Positions 16,794-25,613 of a stretch of DNA of 64,000 nt are shown here, piece after piece. Positions within the stretch are counted from its first letter, which is position 1. Each line of letters begins with the position of its first letter. The stretch lies in assembly GCF_044142105.1 (NCBI RefSeq), contig NZ_JBGTYM010000007.1:62001-126000 (forward strand). Reading direction: 5' to 3'. The position numbers were made by a program, and so were the translations under genes. The notes beneath the pieces are model-generated. The model ran no database searches. It had not been told where the DNA came from and saw only the letters and a program-made list of their open reading frames with translations. The stretch is from Pseudogemmobacter sp044142105. GTDB taxonomy: Bacteria; Pseudomonadota; Alphaproteobacteria; Rhodobacterales; Rhodobacteraceae.

Positions 16794-19093
16794 TCCGGTG
16801 TTTCGCCCGCCTTCTCGCCCTTGTGCTGGCCCTGATGCTGGCAGGGCCCGCGCAGACCGAGGTTGCGCTGGTGCGGGGCGGCGAACACCCGGACTTCACC
16901 CGGATCGTGGTCGAGGCGGGCCAGACCGGCGATTGGCGATTGGGACGCACCGAGGATGGCTATGCGCTGCAATTGGGCGATGCCGTCACCGGCTTTGATC
17001 TGACCCAGGCCTTTGCCCGCATCCCGCGCGACAAGGTTTCGGCGCTGTGGCGCGACCCGGACAGCGGGCAGTTGCGCTTTTCGCTCTCCTGTCCCTGCTA
17101 TGCGGTGGGGTTCGAGTTCCGCCCGGGCATCGTGGTGATCGACATCAAACCGGGCCAGCCCCCTGCCAGTTCCGCCTTTGAAGAGCCGCTTTCCCCGCCA
17201 GAACCGCCGCCGCCCATCCCGGCGCCCGCCATCGCCGCCGGCACCGATCCGATGGTCGATCCGACCGTTCCATCCGCCCCCGCCCCTGCGACGGGTCCGA
17301 CCCCGGCCTATGACTGGCTTGCCATCTCACGCGACGCCGCCAAGCGCGCAGACCCGCTGCCCCTGCCCTTCGCGATCGCGGATCCGCGGCTTGACCCGCT
17401 GCGCGCCGCCCTGCTGGCGCAGATCAGCCGGGGGGCTGCCGCAGGCGTGGTCGAGATGGCCGAACATCCGGCCCTGCCCGATCCGGCCATGACGAGCACA
17501 GGCGACGGGATCGGCATGCGCATCGCCGATGGCGAATTGCCCGGTCTTTCAAGCAAAAGCCCGCGCGATCCTGCACCCAATCTCAGCTCGGAAGGCGCGC
17601 CCTGCCTGACGGATGCCGACCTTGAGGTGGGAAGCTGGATGTTGCCAGGGCCGGTTGCCGAACAGCTTGGCCCCGGCCGCGCCGGGTTGCTTAGCGAATT
17701 CGACGCGCCGAATGCCGATGCCATCCACCGCGCGGCGCGGCTGTACATCGCGCTGGGCTTCGGCGCCGAGGCGCGGCAATTCCTCGAGATTCTGGGCCCT
17801 GGCGAGGAGGGGGAAGACGTCACCCTTCGGGCGATGAGCCATGTCGCCGATCAAGAGCCGGGGGGGGAGGAGGTTTTCGGCCCGATGGCCGGCTGCGACA
17901 CGGCCGCGGCGCTGTGGTCCGCCCTGACCCTGACCGCCGCAGGCGGCACCGCGCCGTCGCAGGTCAAGGCGTTGAATGCCGCGGCGGTGGCGCGCAGCTT
18001 CTCGGCCCTGCCCATCCATCTGCGCCGCTCTTTCGGTCCGGCGCTGGTCGATGTGTTCCTGAGCGCAGGTCAAGACGAAACCGCCCGACAGATCCGCGAC
18101 GCGATCCTGCGCGCGCCGGGCGCAGCGGGGGCGGAAGTGGCGCTGATGGATGCGCGATTCGATCTGGCGACCGGCGATGGCAAGGCGGCGACGACGATCG
18201 CGCAGGACGTGGCGAAAGACGCCGGGCCGCAAAGCCCCGAAGCGCTGGTGACCCTGGTCGAGGCCGCGCTGAAAAGCGGCTCTGCGCTGCCCGAAAACCT
18301 GCCTGCCACCCTGCGCGCCTTTCTGGGCGATGCGCAGGGCACCGCGCTTGAGGCGCCCCTGCATCGCGCGATCCTGCTCGCCTCGGCACTGCAGGCCGAT
18401 TTCGCCGCAGCCTTTGCCGAACTGCCCGCCTCGCCCGACAGCGCCGCCGATCTTTGGGCGCTGGCGGCAAGCGGGGCGGATGACAATCTTTTCCTCGCCC
18501 AAGCCATATCCGCCGCGGCAAAGGGCGTGCCCGCCGTGTCGCGCGATACGGGCTTTGCCGTCGCCCAGCGCCTGCAGGGCCTGGGCTTTCCCGAACAGGC
18601 CCTGGCCTGGCTGGGCGTGGTCGGGCCGGAAGAGGACGGCAAGACCCGGCTTCTGGCTGCGCAGGCGGCGATGGCGCTGGGCGATGCGCGGGCGGCAGGG
18701 GCGCTGGTCACCGGTCTTGACGACCCCGAAGCGCAGAAGATCCGCGCCGCCGCCGTGCTGCAACTGGGCGATGCCGCAGCCGCAGCCGAGGCGCTGGACA
18801 AGGCGGGCGATACGGCGGGGCGCGACCGCGCCCTGACCTGGACGCAGGATTGGCCGAAACTGGCGCAGGCAGGGGCGGATCCGTGGAAATCCGCCGCAGC
18901 GCTGACCGATGCCGCCACCGCTGCAGCAGCCGGTCCGCCCGGCGACGCGACCCTGCCGTCCGGTCAGGCCCCTGGTCAGGCGGATGCGACCACCCCGCTG
19001 GCCCGCGGCGCTGCCCTGGTGGCCGACAGCACGGCGGCGCGGACGGCGGTCGAGGCGCTTCTGGCCAGCGTCAGCCGCCCCAGCACCCCGTAA
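16790..19093 (+). CDS. Large secreted protein of the motA operon, unknown function
   Basis: I do not recognise this 767-residue protein. It has a clear Sec signal peptide (MIRCFARLLALVLALMLAGPA...). A domain of about 100 residues rich in beta strands follows (about 24-122, from VALVRGGEHPDFTRIVVE to IVVIDIKPG) and resembles AMIN-type peptidoglycan- or secretin-associated domains. Next is a Pro/Ala-rich linker (about 125-185). The rest (about 190-767) is a long, Ala-rich, probably helical repeat region similar in texture to TPR arrays. Two Cys occur close together at about 104-106. It is translationally coupled to motA by an ATGA overlap and lies upstream of a lytic transglycosylase and flhA. 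A periplasmic motor or cell-wall accessory role, analogous to MotC of rhizobia, is my inference. Confidence 0.75.
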   Translation: MIRCFARLLALVLALMLAGPAQTEVALVRGGEHPDFTRIVVEAGQTGDWRLGRTEDGYALQLGDAVTGFDLTQAFARIPRDKVSALWRDPDSGQLRFSLSCPCYAVGFEFRPGIVVIDIKPGQPPASSAFEEPLSPPEPPPPIPAPAIAAGTDPMVDPTVPSAPAPATGPTPAYDWLAISRDAAKRADPLPLPFAIADPRLDPLRAALLAQISRGAAAGVVEMAEHPALPDPAMTSTGDGIGMRIADGELPGLSSKSPRDPAPNLSSEGAPCLTDADLEVGSWMLPGPVAEQLGPGRAGLLSEFDAPNADAIHRAARLYIALGFGAEARQFLEILGPGEEGEDVTLRAMSHVADQEPGGEEVFGPMAGCDTAAALWSALTLTAAGGTAPSQVKALNAAAVARSFSALPIHLRRSFGPALVDVFLSAGQDETARQIRDAILRAPGAAGAEVALMDARFDLATGDGKAATTIAQDVAKDAGPQSPEALVTLVEAALKSGSALPENLPATLRAFLGDAQGTALEAPLHRAILLASALQADFAAAFAELPASPDSAADLWALAASGADDNLFLAQAISAAAKGVPAVSRDTGFAVAQRLQGLGFPEQALAWLGVVGPEEDGKTRLLAAQAAMALGDARAAGALVTGLDDPEAQKIRAAAVLQLGDAAAAAEALDKAGDTAGRDRALTWTQDWPKLAQAGADPWKSAAALTDAATAAAAGPPGDATLPSGQAPGQADATTPLARGAALVADSTAARTAVEALLASVSRPSTP

Positions 19094-19135
19094 CCACTTG
19101 GCAACCTTACCGCCGCTAGACTGGCACGGTCGGGC

Positions 19136-19861
19136 ATGATGCCCCCGGAGTCCGGCCTGTTCAGAATGAACTTTCGTTGCTTCTTCCTGATCCTTCTGTT
19201 CTTGCTTGCCCTGCCAGACGGCATGGCCATGGCCCGCCGCGATGCGGCGCCGCCCGCACTTTGCACCCAGGCCGCAAGTGCTGCGGCGGATCGTACCGGC
19301 GTTCCGTTGCGCGTCCTGATGGCGATCGCCCTGACCGAAACCGGGCATCGCGCCGAAGACGGCACTTTCGCGCCCTGGCCCTGGGCGCTGAACCAAGCTG
19401 GCGACAGCGCCTTCTTCGCCAGCCGGGAAGAGGCGCTGGACCATCTGTCCGCCCTGCTCGACCAAGGGGTGACCAATGTCGATATCGGCTGCTTTCAGTT
19501 GAACTGGCGCTGGCACGGCCAGGCCTTCGCCTCGCTGGACGAAATGATCGACCCCGATCTGAACGCGCTTTATGCCGCCCAGTTTCTGGCCCGGCTGTAT
19601 CGGGACAGCGGCGACTGGTCGCTGGCCGCCGGGGCCTATCATTCGGCGACACCGGACCATGCCAGCCGCTATTCCGACCGTTTCGACATGATCTATGCCG
19701 CCCTGGGCGACGACATGGCCCTTGCCCTGTCCGATGCGCCTGCCACCGGCGCCGCGGACTCCCGAACCAACGGCTTTCCGCTGTTGCAGACTGGGGCGGC
19801 AGGGGCAATGGGGTCGCTCGTGCCGCTGGATCAGGCCGCCAGGCCGCTGTTCGGGGGCTAG
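19136..19861 (+). CDS. Lytic transglycosylase (flagellar SltF-like)
   Basis: This 241-residue protein has a signal peptide (hydrophobic run FFLILLFLLALPDGMA) and an SLT-type goose-lysozyme domain. The catalytic Glu sits in MAIALTETGHR (near residue 68), and the VDIGCFQLNWRWHG and AGAYHSATPDHASRYSDR segments correspond to the usual SLT motifs. It cleaves peptidoglycan in the periplasm so that the flagellar rod can pass. R. sphaeroides has a flagellar enzyme of this kind called SltF, and this gene may be its counterpart. Starts at 19136, 19139 or 19166 are all possible; the last gives the most standard signal peptide. It ends 3 bp before flhA. Confidence 0.85.
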   Translation: MMPPESGLFRMNFRCFFLILLFLLALPDGMAMARRDAAPPALCTQAASAAADRTGVPLRVLMAIALTETGHRAEDGTFAPWPWALNQAGDSAFFASREEALDHLSALLDQGVTNVDIGCFQLNWRWHGQAFASLDEMIDPDLNALYAAQFLARLYRDSGDWSLAAGAYHSATPDHASRYSDRFDMIYAALGDDMALALSDAPATGAADSRTNGFPLLQTGAAGAMGSLVPLDQAARPLFGG

Positions 19862-19864
19862 ACC

Positions 19865-21934
19865 ATGCCAAAACTGACAGTGCAGGAAGTGATGCGGCCG
19901 ACGGTGCTTCTGGCGCTGGCGCTGATGGCGGTGATCGGCATGATGATCCTGCCGGTCCCGGCGGCGCTGCTGGATGTGGGGTTGGCGATTTCCTTCGCGC
20001 TGGCCATCCTGATGCTGACGGTCACGCTGTTCATCGAACGCCCGCTGGATTTCTCGGCCTTCCCGACCATCCTTCTGTCCAGCCTGCTGCTGCGTCTGGC
20101 CCTGAACGTGTCCTCGACCAAGCTGATCATCGGCCAGGGCCATACCGGCACCGACGCGGCGGGCCATGTCATCCAGGGCTTTGCCGAATTCATCATGGGC
20201 GGCAACCTGATCCTGGGGCTGGTGATCTTCGTCGTCCTGCTGATCGTCAATTTCATTGTCATCACCAAGGGCGCGGGCCGCATGGCCGAAGTGGGGGCGC
20301 GCTTCGCGCTGGACGGGATGCCGGGCAAGCAACTGGCCATCGATGCCGATATGTCGGCAGGCGCGATCACCCATGACGAGGCGAAGAAGCGGCGCGAGAC
20401 GGAACTGGCGGAAACCACCTTCTTCGGGTCGCTGGACGGCGCGTCGAAATTCGTCAAGGGCGATGCTGTGGCGGGGCTGCTGATCACCGCGTTGAACCTG
20501 ATCGTCGGGCTGATCATGGGCATCGTGGTGCATGGCATGCCCGCCGCCCATGCCTTTGAAACCTATTCCATCCTGACGGTGGGCGACGGGCTGGTCAGCC
20601 AGATCCCCGCCGTCATCATCTCGATCGCCGCAGCCCTGCTGCTGGCGCGGGGCGGCTCGAAAGGGGCGGCGGATGTGTCCTTCTTCGAGCAGCTGGGCCG
20701 CTATCCGGCGGCCCTGGCCACGGTGGCGGGGCTGATGGCGCTGTTCGCCGTGGTGCCGGGGATGCCCTTCCTGCCTTTTCTTGCCGCGGCCGCGGCGCTG
20801 GGTGCGGCGGCCTGGTTCGGCCTCCGCCGCAAGCCGCCCGAAGCCACGACAGAGGCGGGTCTGCCCACCCCGGTAAAGCGGCCCATCGGTGACGTTCTGG
20901 ATTTCGACGAGATCCATATCGAATTCGCCCCGAACCTGGTCGGCATGGCGCTGGACCCGGCCACCGGCCTTGATGGCCGCATCGCCAATATGCGCAACCA
21001 TATCGCCGCCAGCTTCGGGCTGATCCTGCCGGAAATCCGCCTGACGGATGAGGCAGCCCTGCCCGCCGGCGCCTATCGCATCCGCATCCAGGGTGTCGAG
21101 CGGGTGGTGAACCGCCTGATGCCCGAGCGCGCCCTGGTCTTGATGAGCGACGGCATCCCCGCGCCCGAGGGCGAGGATGTGAAAGAGCCGGTCTATGGTG
21201 CCCCCGCGCGCTGGATCCGACCCGATTTTCAGGAGGATGCGGTGCTTTCCGGGCTGACCGTGGTTTCCGCCGCCGAGGTTCTGGCAACCCATCTTCTGGA
21301 AGTGCTCAAGGGCAATCTGGCGCGGCTTCTGTCGCTGCGGGGGCTGCGGCGGCTGCTGGATGAATTCGTCAATGTCTCGGACCCCGCCCGGGCCGAGGCC
21401 AACCGCAGGCTGCTTGACGATCTGGTGCCCGACAAGGTGCCGCTTGACCTGTTGCATTCGGTGCTGCGGCTTTTGCTGGAAGAACGGGTCTCGATCCGCA
21501 ACCTGCCCCTGATCCTTGAGGCCGCGGCCGAGGCGCGCGGCCTGGGCGCACCCGAGGCGGTCTGTGAACATGTCCGCCAGCGGCTTGGCTTTCAGATCGT
21601 GGCCGAGTTCAGGCGCGCCGACGGCACCATCCCGCTGATCCAGCTTGCCCCCGATTGGGAGCGCAATTTCCAAAGCCACCAGATCGATGGCAGCGGCCCC
21701 AATCGTGACGTCGCGCTGCCCCCGGACATGTTCGCAAGGCTTGCCAATGGCATTGCGGATCGGCTGAACCATGCCGCCGAACAGGGCGCGCTGCCTGCGC
21801 TGATCACCTCGGCCACGCGGCGGCGGTTCCTGCGCACGGTGGTGCAGGCCAAGGGTTTGCAGACGCCCGTCCTGTCCTATGAGGAGCTTGGCATGGAGGT
21901 GCGGCCCGCGCTTCTGGGGCAGGTGGCGGCATGA
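19865..21934 (+). CDS. flhA: Flagellar type III export protein FlhA
   Basis: FlhA is the large export-gate protein whose cytoplasmic ring receives substrates. The 689-residue protein has about eight membrane helices in residues 1-320, and the FHIPEP-family block reads FSAFPTILLSSLLLRLALNVSSTK (in part, about 60-80). Further blocks are GGNLILGLVIF, VKGDAVAGLLI, and GDGLVSQIPAVIISIAAALL. The cytoplasmic C-terminal domain starts about residue 350. Length agrees with the family (about 690). It overlaps fliR by 4 bp. Many long antisense frames cross this gene, but they are compositional. Confidence 0.96.
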   Translation: MPKLTVQEVMRPTVLLALALMAVIGMMILPVPAALLDVGLAISFALAILMLTVTLFIERPLDFSAFPTILLSSLLLRLALNVSSTKLIIGQGHTGTDAAGHVIQGFAEFIMGGNLILGLVIFVVLLIVNFIVITKGAGRMAEVGARFALDGMPGKQLAIDADMSAGAITHDEAKKRRETELAETTFFGSLDGASKFVKGDAVAGLLITALNLIVGLIMGIVVHGMPAAHAFETYSILTVGDGLVSQIPAVIISIAAALLLARGGSKGAADVSFFEQLGRYPAALATVAGLMALFAVVPGMPFLPFLAAAAALGAAAWFGLRRKPPEATTEAGLPTPVKRPIGDVLDFDEIHIEFAPNLVGMALDPATGLDGRIANMRNHIAASFGLILPEIRLTDEAALPAGAYRIRIQGVERVVNRLMPERALVLMSDGIPAPEGEDVKEPVYGAPARWIRPDFQEDAVLSGLTVVSAAEVLATHLLEVLKGNLARLLSLRGLRRLLDEFVNVSDPARAEANRRLLDDLVPDKVPLDLLHSVLRLLLEERVSIRNLPLILEAAAEARGLGAPEAVCEHVRQRLGFQIVAEFRRADGTIPLIQLAPDWERNFQSHQIDGSGPNRDVALPPDMFARLANGIADRLNHAAEQGALPALITSATRRRFLRTVVQAKGLQTPVLSYEELGMEVRPALLGQVAA

Positions 21935-22692
21935 ACGATCTTGTGGCGCAACTGGCGCAGGTCTTCGGTCTGGCACAGGCGGCGATCTGGCACGCGGGGC
22001 TGGTCTTTCTGCGCGTGGGCGCGGCGGTATCGCTTGTGCCGGCTTTGGGCGAACAATCGCTGCCGCGGCAGGTCAAGCTTGCCGCCGCCCTGTCGATCAC
22101 GCTGATCGTGCTGCCCGCGGCCCCCGGGGCGGCTTTCACCCTGGCCGCCGTTGCGGCAGAGGTGATTGCCGGGCTGGCGCTGGGCATGGGATTGCGGCTT
22201 TTGATCCTGGGGCTTCAGACGGCAGGCACGCTGGCCGCACAATCCGTTTCGCTGACGCAAATGTTCGGCGCGGTCGGGCCGGAACCGCAGCCCATCGTCG
22301 CCAATGTGCTGACGCTGGGGGCGCTGGTGCTGTTCCTGACCATGGGCGGGCTGTCGCGTGTGGTCGAGCTTCTGGCCCTGTCCTACCAGATCGTGCCGAC
22401 CGGGCAGCCGCCCGACCCTTCGGTCCTCGCTGAATGGGGGCTGAAACGGGTCGTCTGGGTGTTTGGCCTAGCCTTCTCGCTGGCCGCGCCCTTCGTGCTG
22501 GCCTCGCTGCTCTACAATCTGGCTTTGGGCGCGATCAACCGCGCGATGCCGGCGCTGATGGTCAGCTTCATCGGCGCGCCCGCGCTGACGCTGGGGGGTC
22601 TGGCCCTGCTGGCCCTGGCCACCCCGCTGATGCTTGAGGTCTGGCGCAGCGCAATGCAGCAGGCGCTGGCCGCGCCCTTCGGAACCCCGTGA
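21931..22692 (+). CDS. fliR: Flagellar export gate protein FliR
   Basis: The 253-residue membrane protein follows the FliR pattern. It has about six hydrophobic helices with FLRVGAAVSLVPALGEQSLPRQVKLAAALSI (in part, about 27-55), the GLALGMGLRLLILGLQTAG segment, and LLYNLALGAINRAMPALMVSFIGAP (in part) near 190-215. FliR completes the FliP-FliQ-FliR gate together with fliP at 11052. It overlaps flhA at its start (ATGA) and shares one base with the flhB start. Confidence 0.93.
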   Translation: MNDLVAQLAQVFGLAQAAIWHAGLVFLRVGAAVSLVPALGEQSLPRQVKLAAALSITLIVLPAAPGAAFTLAAVAAEVIAGLALGMGLRLLILGLQTAGTLAAQSVSLTQMFGAVGPEPQPIVANVLTLGALVLFLTMGGLSRVVELLALSYQIVPTGQPPDPSVLAEWGLKRVVWVFGLAFSLAAPFVLASLLYNLALGAINRAMPALMVSFIGAPALTLGGLALLALATPLMLEVWRSAMQQALAAPFGTP

Positions 22693-23777
22693 TGGCCGGG
22701 CCCGAGGACGAAAGCGAAAAGGAATTCGAGCCGACGCAGCGGCGGCTGGATCAGGCGCGCGCCGAGGGCGATGTGATCCGGTCCGAAGATATCCAGGCGG
22801 CGTTGGGCCTGGGCGGGCTGCTGCTGGCGGTGGCCATTCTTGGCCCTTGGACTATCCACATGGCGGGCGGCGCGGGCCTTGCGCTATTGCAAGGCGCCGG
22901 ACGGTTGAGCGGGCCGGGCAGCGGCGCGGGGCCGGAAATTGCCGGGGCATTGCTGCGCATGGCAGGTCCGGTGCTGCTGCTCTTGGCGGGGCCGGCTGTG
23001 CTGGTGATGGCCTGGCTGATCGCCTCGAAAGGCTTTGTCGTCGCGCCTTCGAAACTGGCGATGAGGGGAAGCCGTATCTCGATCCTTGCCACTGCAAGAC
23101 AGAAATTCGGGCGGGCCGGACTGGTCGATTTCGCCAAGCGCGGCGCGAAGATGCTGGCCTTTGGCGCCGCGCTCGCCTGGTATCTCTCCGACAGCGCCGC
23201 GATGTTGCTTCTGGCTGCAGGGCTTGCACCCGGTCAGGTCGTCAGCCTGATGGTGAAACAAGTTCTCGGCCTGCTGCTGCTGTTCCTGGCGCTGCTGGCG
23301 GGGTTCGGCCTGCTGGATTACCTGTGGCAAAGGGCCGAATTCCTGCGCCGCCACCGCATGACCCGCAAGGAACTGCTGGACGAGATGAAGGACAGCGAGG
23401 GCGACCCCCATATGAAGGCCGACCGGCGACGGCGCGCCCAGGAGATCGCCACGCGCAAGATGCTGGTCGAGGTGCCCAAGGCCGATGTCGTGCTGGTCAA
23501 CCCGACACATTATGCCGTTGCGCTGAAATGGGATCGCGCCCGGGGTCGCGCGCCCCTCTGCGTGGCCAAGGGGGTGGATGAAATCGCCCTGCGCATCCGG
23601 GCGCTGGCACAGGAATCGGGCGTGCCGGTGCGCAGCGACCCGCCCACCGCCCGCGCCCTTCACGCCAGTCTTGAGATCGGCGACGAGGTGCGGCCCGAAC
23701 ATTACGCCGCCGTGGCCGCCGCCATCCGTTTCGCCGACGGGCTGCGCAAGCGTGCGCGGCGCAGCGTGCTGCGATGA
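22692..23777 (+). CDS. flhB: Flagellar export switch protein FlhB
   Basis: FlhB controls the change from rod/hook to filament export through self-cleavage. The 361-residue protein has the typical N-terminus (EKEFEPTQRRLDQARAEGDV), four membrane helices and a cytoplasmic domain carrying the autocleavage motif NPTH at residues 270-273 in the context LVNPTHYAVALKW. A GTG at 22689 is possible, but the ATG at 22692 overlaps the fliR stop by one base. Its 3' end overlaps the FliJ-like gene by ATGA. Confidence 0.95.
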   Translation: MAGPEDESEKEFEPTQRRLDQARAEGDVIRSEDIQAALGLGGLLLAVAILGPWTIHMAGGAGLALLQGAGRLSGPGSGAGPEIAGALLRMAGPVLLLLAGPAVLVMAWLIASKGFVVAPSKLAMRGSRISILATARQKFGRAGLVDFAKRGAKMLAFGAALAWYLSDSAAMLLLAAGLAPGQVVSLMVKQVLGLLLLFLALLAGFGLLDYLWQRAEFLRRHRMTRKELLDEMKDSEGDPHMKADRRRRAQEIATRKMLVEVPKADVVLVNPTHYAVALKWDRARGRAPLCVAKGVDEIALRIRALAQESGVPVRSDPPTARALHASLEIGDEVRPEHYAAVAAAIRFADGLRKRARRSVLR

Positions 23778-24109
23778 AGGACCCGCGGCTGGCCCGCCTG
23801 GCGCAGATGGCGCAGATGGTCGAAGAGGCCGGCACGGCCAATCTGCGCCGCGCGGTTGCCGCGCGCGAGGCGGTGCGGGCCCAAATCGAAGCGCTGGATG
23901 CAAGCCGCGCGCGCGCCGCGCCACGGAACGCCGCCGAGGCGCGCATCGCCTATGCCTATGAGGCCTGGGCCAGCCGCCGCCGGGCCGCTCTGAACCTTGA
24001 CCTCGCCAAGCATGAGGCGCTGTGCCTGTCGCTTCTCGAGGAGGCGCGCGTCGCCTTTGGTCGCGCCCGCGTCATCGACAGGCTGATCGCCCGGCAGGAG
24101 ACCCGCTAG
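23774..24109 (+). CDS. Small helical FliJ-like protein after flhB
   Basis: The 111-residue protein is almost entirely Ala, Arg, Glu and Leu and looks like two long antiparallel helices: LAQMAQMVEEAGTANLRRAV, then LDLAKHEALCLSLLEEARVA. This is the shape of FliJ, the stalk of the export ATPase, and the gene is the last of the flhA-fliR-flhB string. Sequence identity to FliJ is not obvious, so the name is positional. Its TAG stop overlaps the convergent ilvA stop through the palindrome CTAG. Confidence 0.6.
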   Translation: MKDPRLARLAQMAQMVEEAGTANLRRAVAAREAVRAQIEALDASRARAAPRNAAEARIAYAYEAWASRRRAALNLDLAKHEALCLSLLEEARVAFGRARVIDRLIARQETR

Positions 24110-25353
24110 ATCAGGAATTCGGCCAGCGCCTCGTCATGGGTGATATCGCGATAGGCGAAGTCAGCCGCATCCATCCGCCCAGTGAACATTGCAAAGTTTT
24201 CCGCCTTCTTCGTCTCGATCCCGATCAGGACCGAACCGAAATTGCGCGCCGATTTCTTGAGATATTCAAAGCGAGAGATGTCGTCCTCAGGCCCCAGCAT
24301 CGACAGGAATTCGCGCAGGGCGCCGGGCCGCTGCGGCATGCGCAGGATGAAGTATTTCTTCAGCCCGGCATGGCGCTGGGCGCGCTCTTTCACTTCGGGC
24401 AGACGCTCGAAATCGAAATTCCCGCCAGATGTGACGCAGACCACCATCTTGCCGCGAATTTCGCTTGCCAGTTCCGGCAGCGCATCGACCGACAGCGCCC
24501 CGGCGGGTTCCAGCACGATCCCTTCGACATTCAGCATCTCGAGCATGGTGATGCAGACGCGGTCTTCCGGTGCCAGATGCACCTGCGCGGGCCTGACCCA
24601 ATCGAGATGCCGCCAGGTCAGATCGCCCAGCTTCGCCACCGCCGCACCATCAACAAAGGAATTGACCTTGTTCAGCTTGACCGGTCCGCCCTGCTCCAGC
24701 GCGGCCTTCAGGCTGGCCCCGCCCAGCGGCTCGACAAAGCGGAATTGCACCTCGGGCGCCTCTTCGCGCAAAAGCCGCGTCACGCCCGAGGCCAGCCCGC
24801 CACCACCGACCGGAAGGACCACCATGTCGGGCGCGCGGCCAAGCTGTTCCAGGATCTCGGCCGCGACGCTGGCCTGGCCTTCGATCACATCCGGGTCGTC
24901 AAAGGGCGCCAGGAAATGCGCGCCCTCGGCCCGGCAAAAGGCCTGGGCGGCGGCCAGGGTCTGGTCGAAATAGTCGCCGGTCAGCTCGATCGTCACCGAG
25001 GCCCCGCCAAAGGTTCGGGTTTTGTCGATCTTCTGCTGCGGCGTTGTGACCGGCATGAAGATCGTGCCACGCACTCCGAAATGGCGGCAGGCATAGGCCA
25101 TGCCCTGCGCATGATTGCCCGCGCTGGCGCAGACGAAATGCTGCTGGCCCGGATCACGCACCCGCATCTTGCGCATGGCGTTGAAAGCGCCGCGCAGCTT
25201 GTAGCTGCGCACCGGGGTCAGGTCTTCGCGCTTGAGCCAGATCTCGGCCTGGAACTTTTCCGACAGATGCGGGTTCCATTGCAACGGCGTCGCCGGGAAT
25301 AGGCCGCGCAGCTCTTCGGTGGTGGCGCGGACGGCTTTGGCGAAGTCTTGCAT
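24106..25353 (-). CDS. ilvA: Threonine ammonia-lyase (threonine dehydratase)
   Basis: This PLP enzyme deaminates threonine to 2-oxobutanoate and ammonia, the first step of isoleucine synthesis. The 415-residue protein has the PLP lysine in VRSYKLRGAFNAM (K53 by my count), the ASAGNHAQGMA loop and the glycine-rich phosphate-binding VLPVGGGGLASG. A C-terminal region of about 80 residues (from ILRMPQRPGALREFL) resembles the single ACT-like regulatory domain of shorter IlvA forms. That suggests isoleucine feedback control. It is convergent with and overlaps the flagellar FliJ-like gene by 4 bp, so it separates flagellar block A from the metabolic region. Confidence 0.93.
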   Translation of the reverse strand: MQDFAKAVRATTEELRGLFPATPLQWNPHLSEKFQAEIWLKREDLTPVRSYKLRGAFNAMRKMRVRDPGQQHFVCASAGNHAQGMAYACRHFGVRGTIFMPVTTPQQKIDKTRTFGGASVTIELTGDYFDQTLAAAQAFCRAEGAHFLAPFDDPDVIEGQASVAAEILEQLGRAPDMVVLPVGGGGLASGVTRLLREEAPEVQFRFVEPLGGASLKAALEQGGPVKLNKVNSFVDGAAVAKLGDLTWRHLDWVRPAQVHLAPEDRVCITMLEMLNVEGIVLEPAGALSVDALPELASEIRGKMVVCVTSGGNFDFERLPEVKERAQRHAGLKKYFILRMPQRPGALREFLSMLGPEDDISRFEYLKKSARNFGSVLIGIETKKAENFAMFTGRMDAADFAYRDITHDEALAEFLI

Positions 25354-25613
25354 CTGCGGCGCTCCTTCTCGGGGTGGCCTTCTTAACCACGGCCCGACGC
25401 GGGCGACAATGCTGCGCCTGCCTGCGCTTCTGTAACCCGACGCCGGGCTGCGTCAGCAAAGGATCGCCGCCGCCGCTCTAAAAACTTGCCGATATTTGCC
25501 GCCGGCCGAAAGGGGTCTGCCATCGCCTCCGCAATTCGGCCACAGTTATGCCCGATCCGCGTCAGGTTTTGGTTACCATCTGTCGCGAGCCACGTTCCCG
25601 AAGGAAACCCGCC

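Noticed and set aside
17549..21976. A very long open frame (1475 codons) antisense to the secreted motility protein, the transglycosylase and flhA.
   Set aside because: It is mostly Arg, Gln, Gly, His and Pro with no domain, and runs opposite several well-supported genes. High GC content removes stop codons in such frames.
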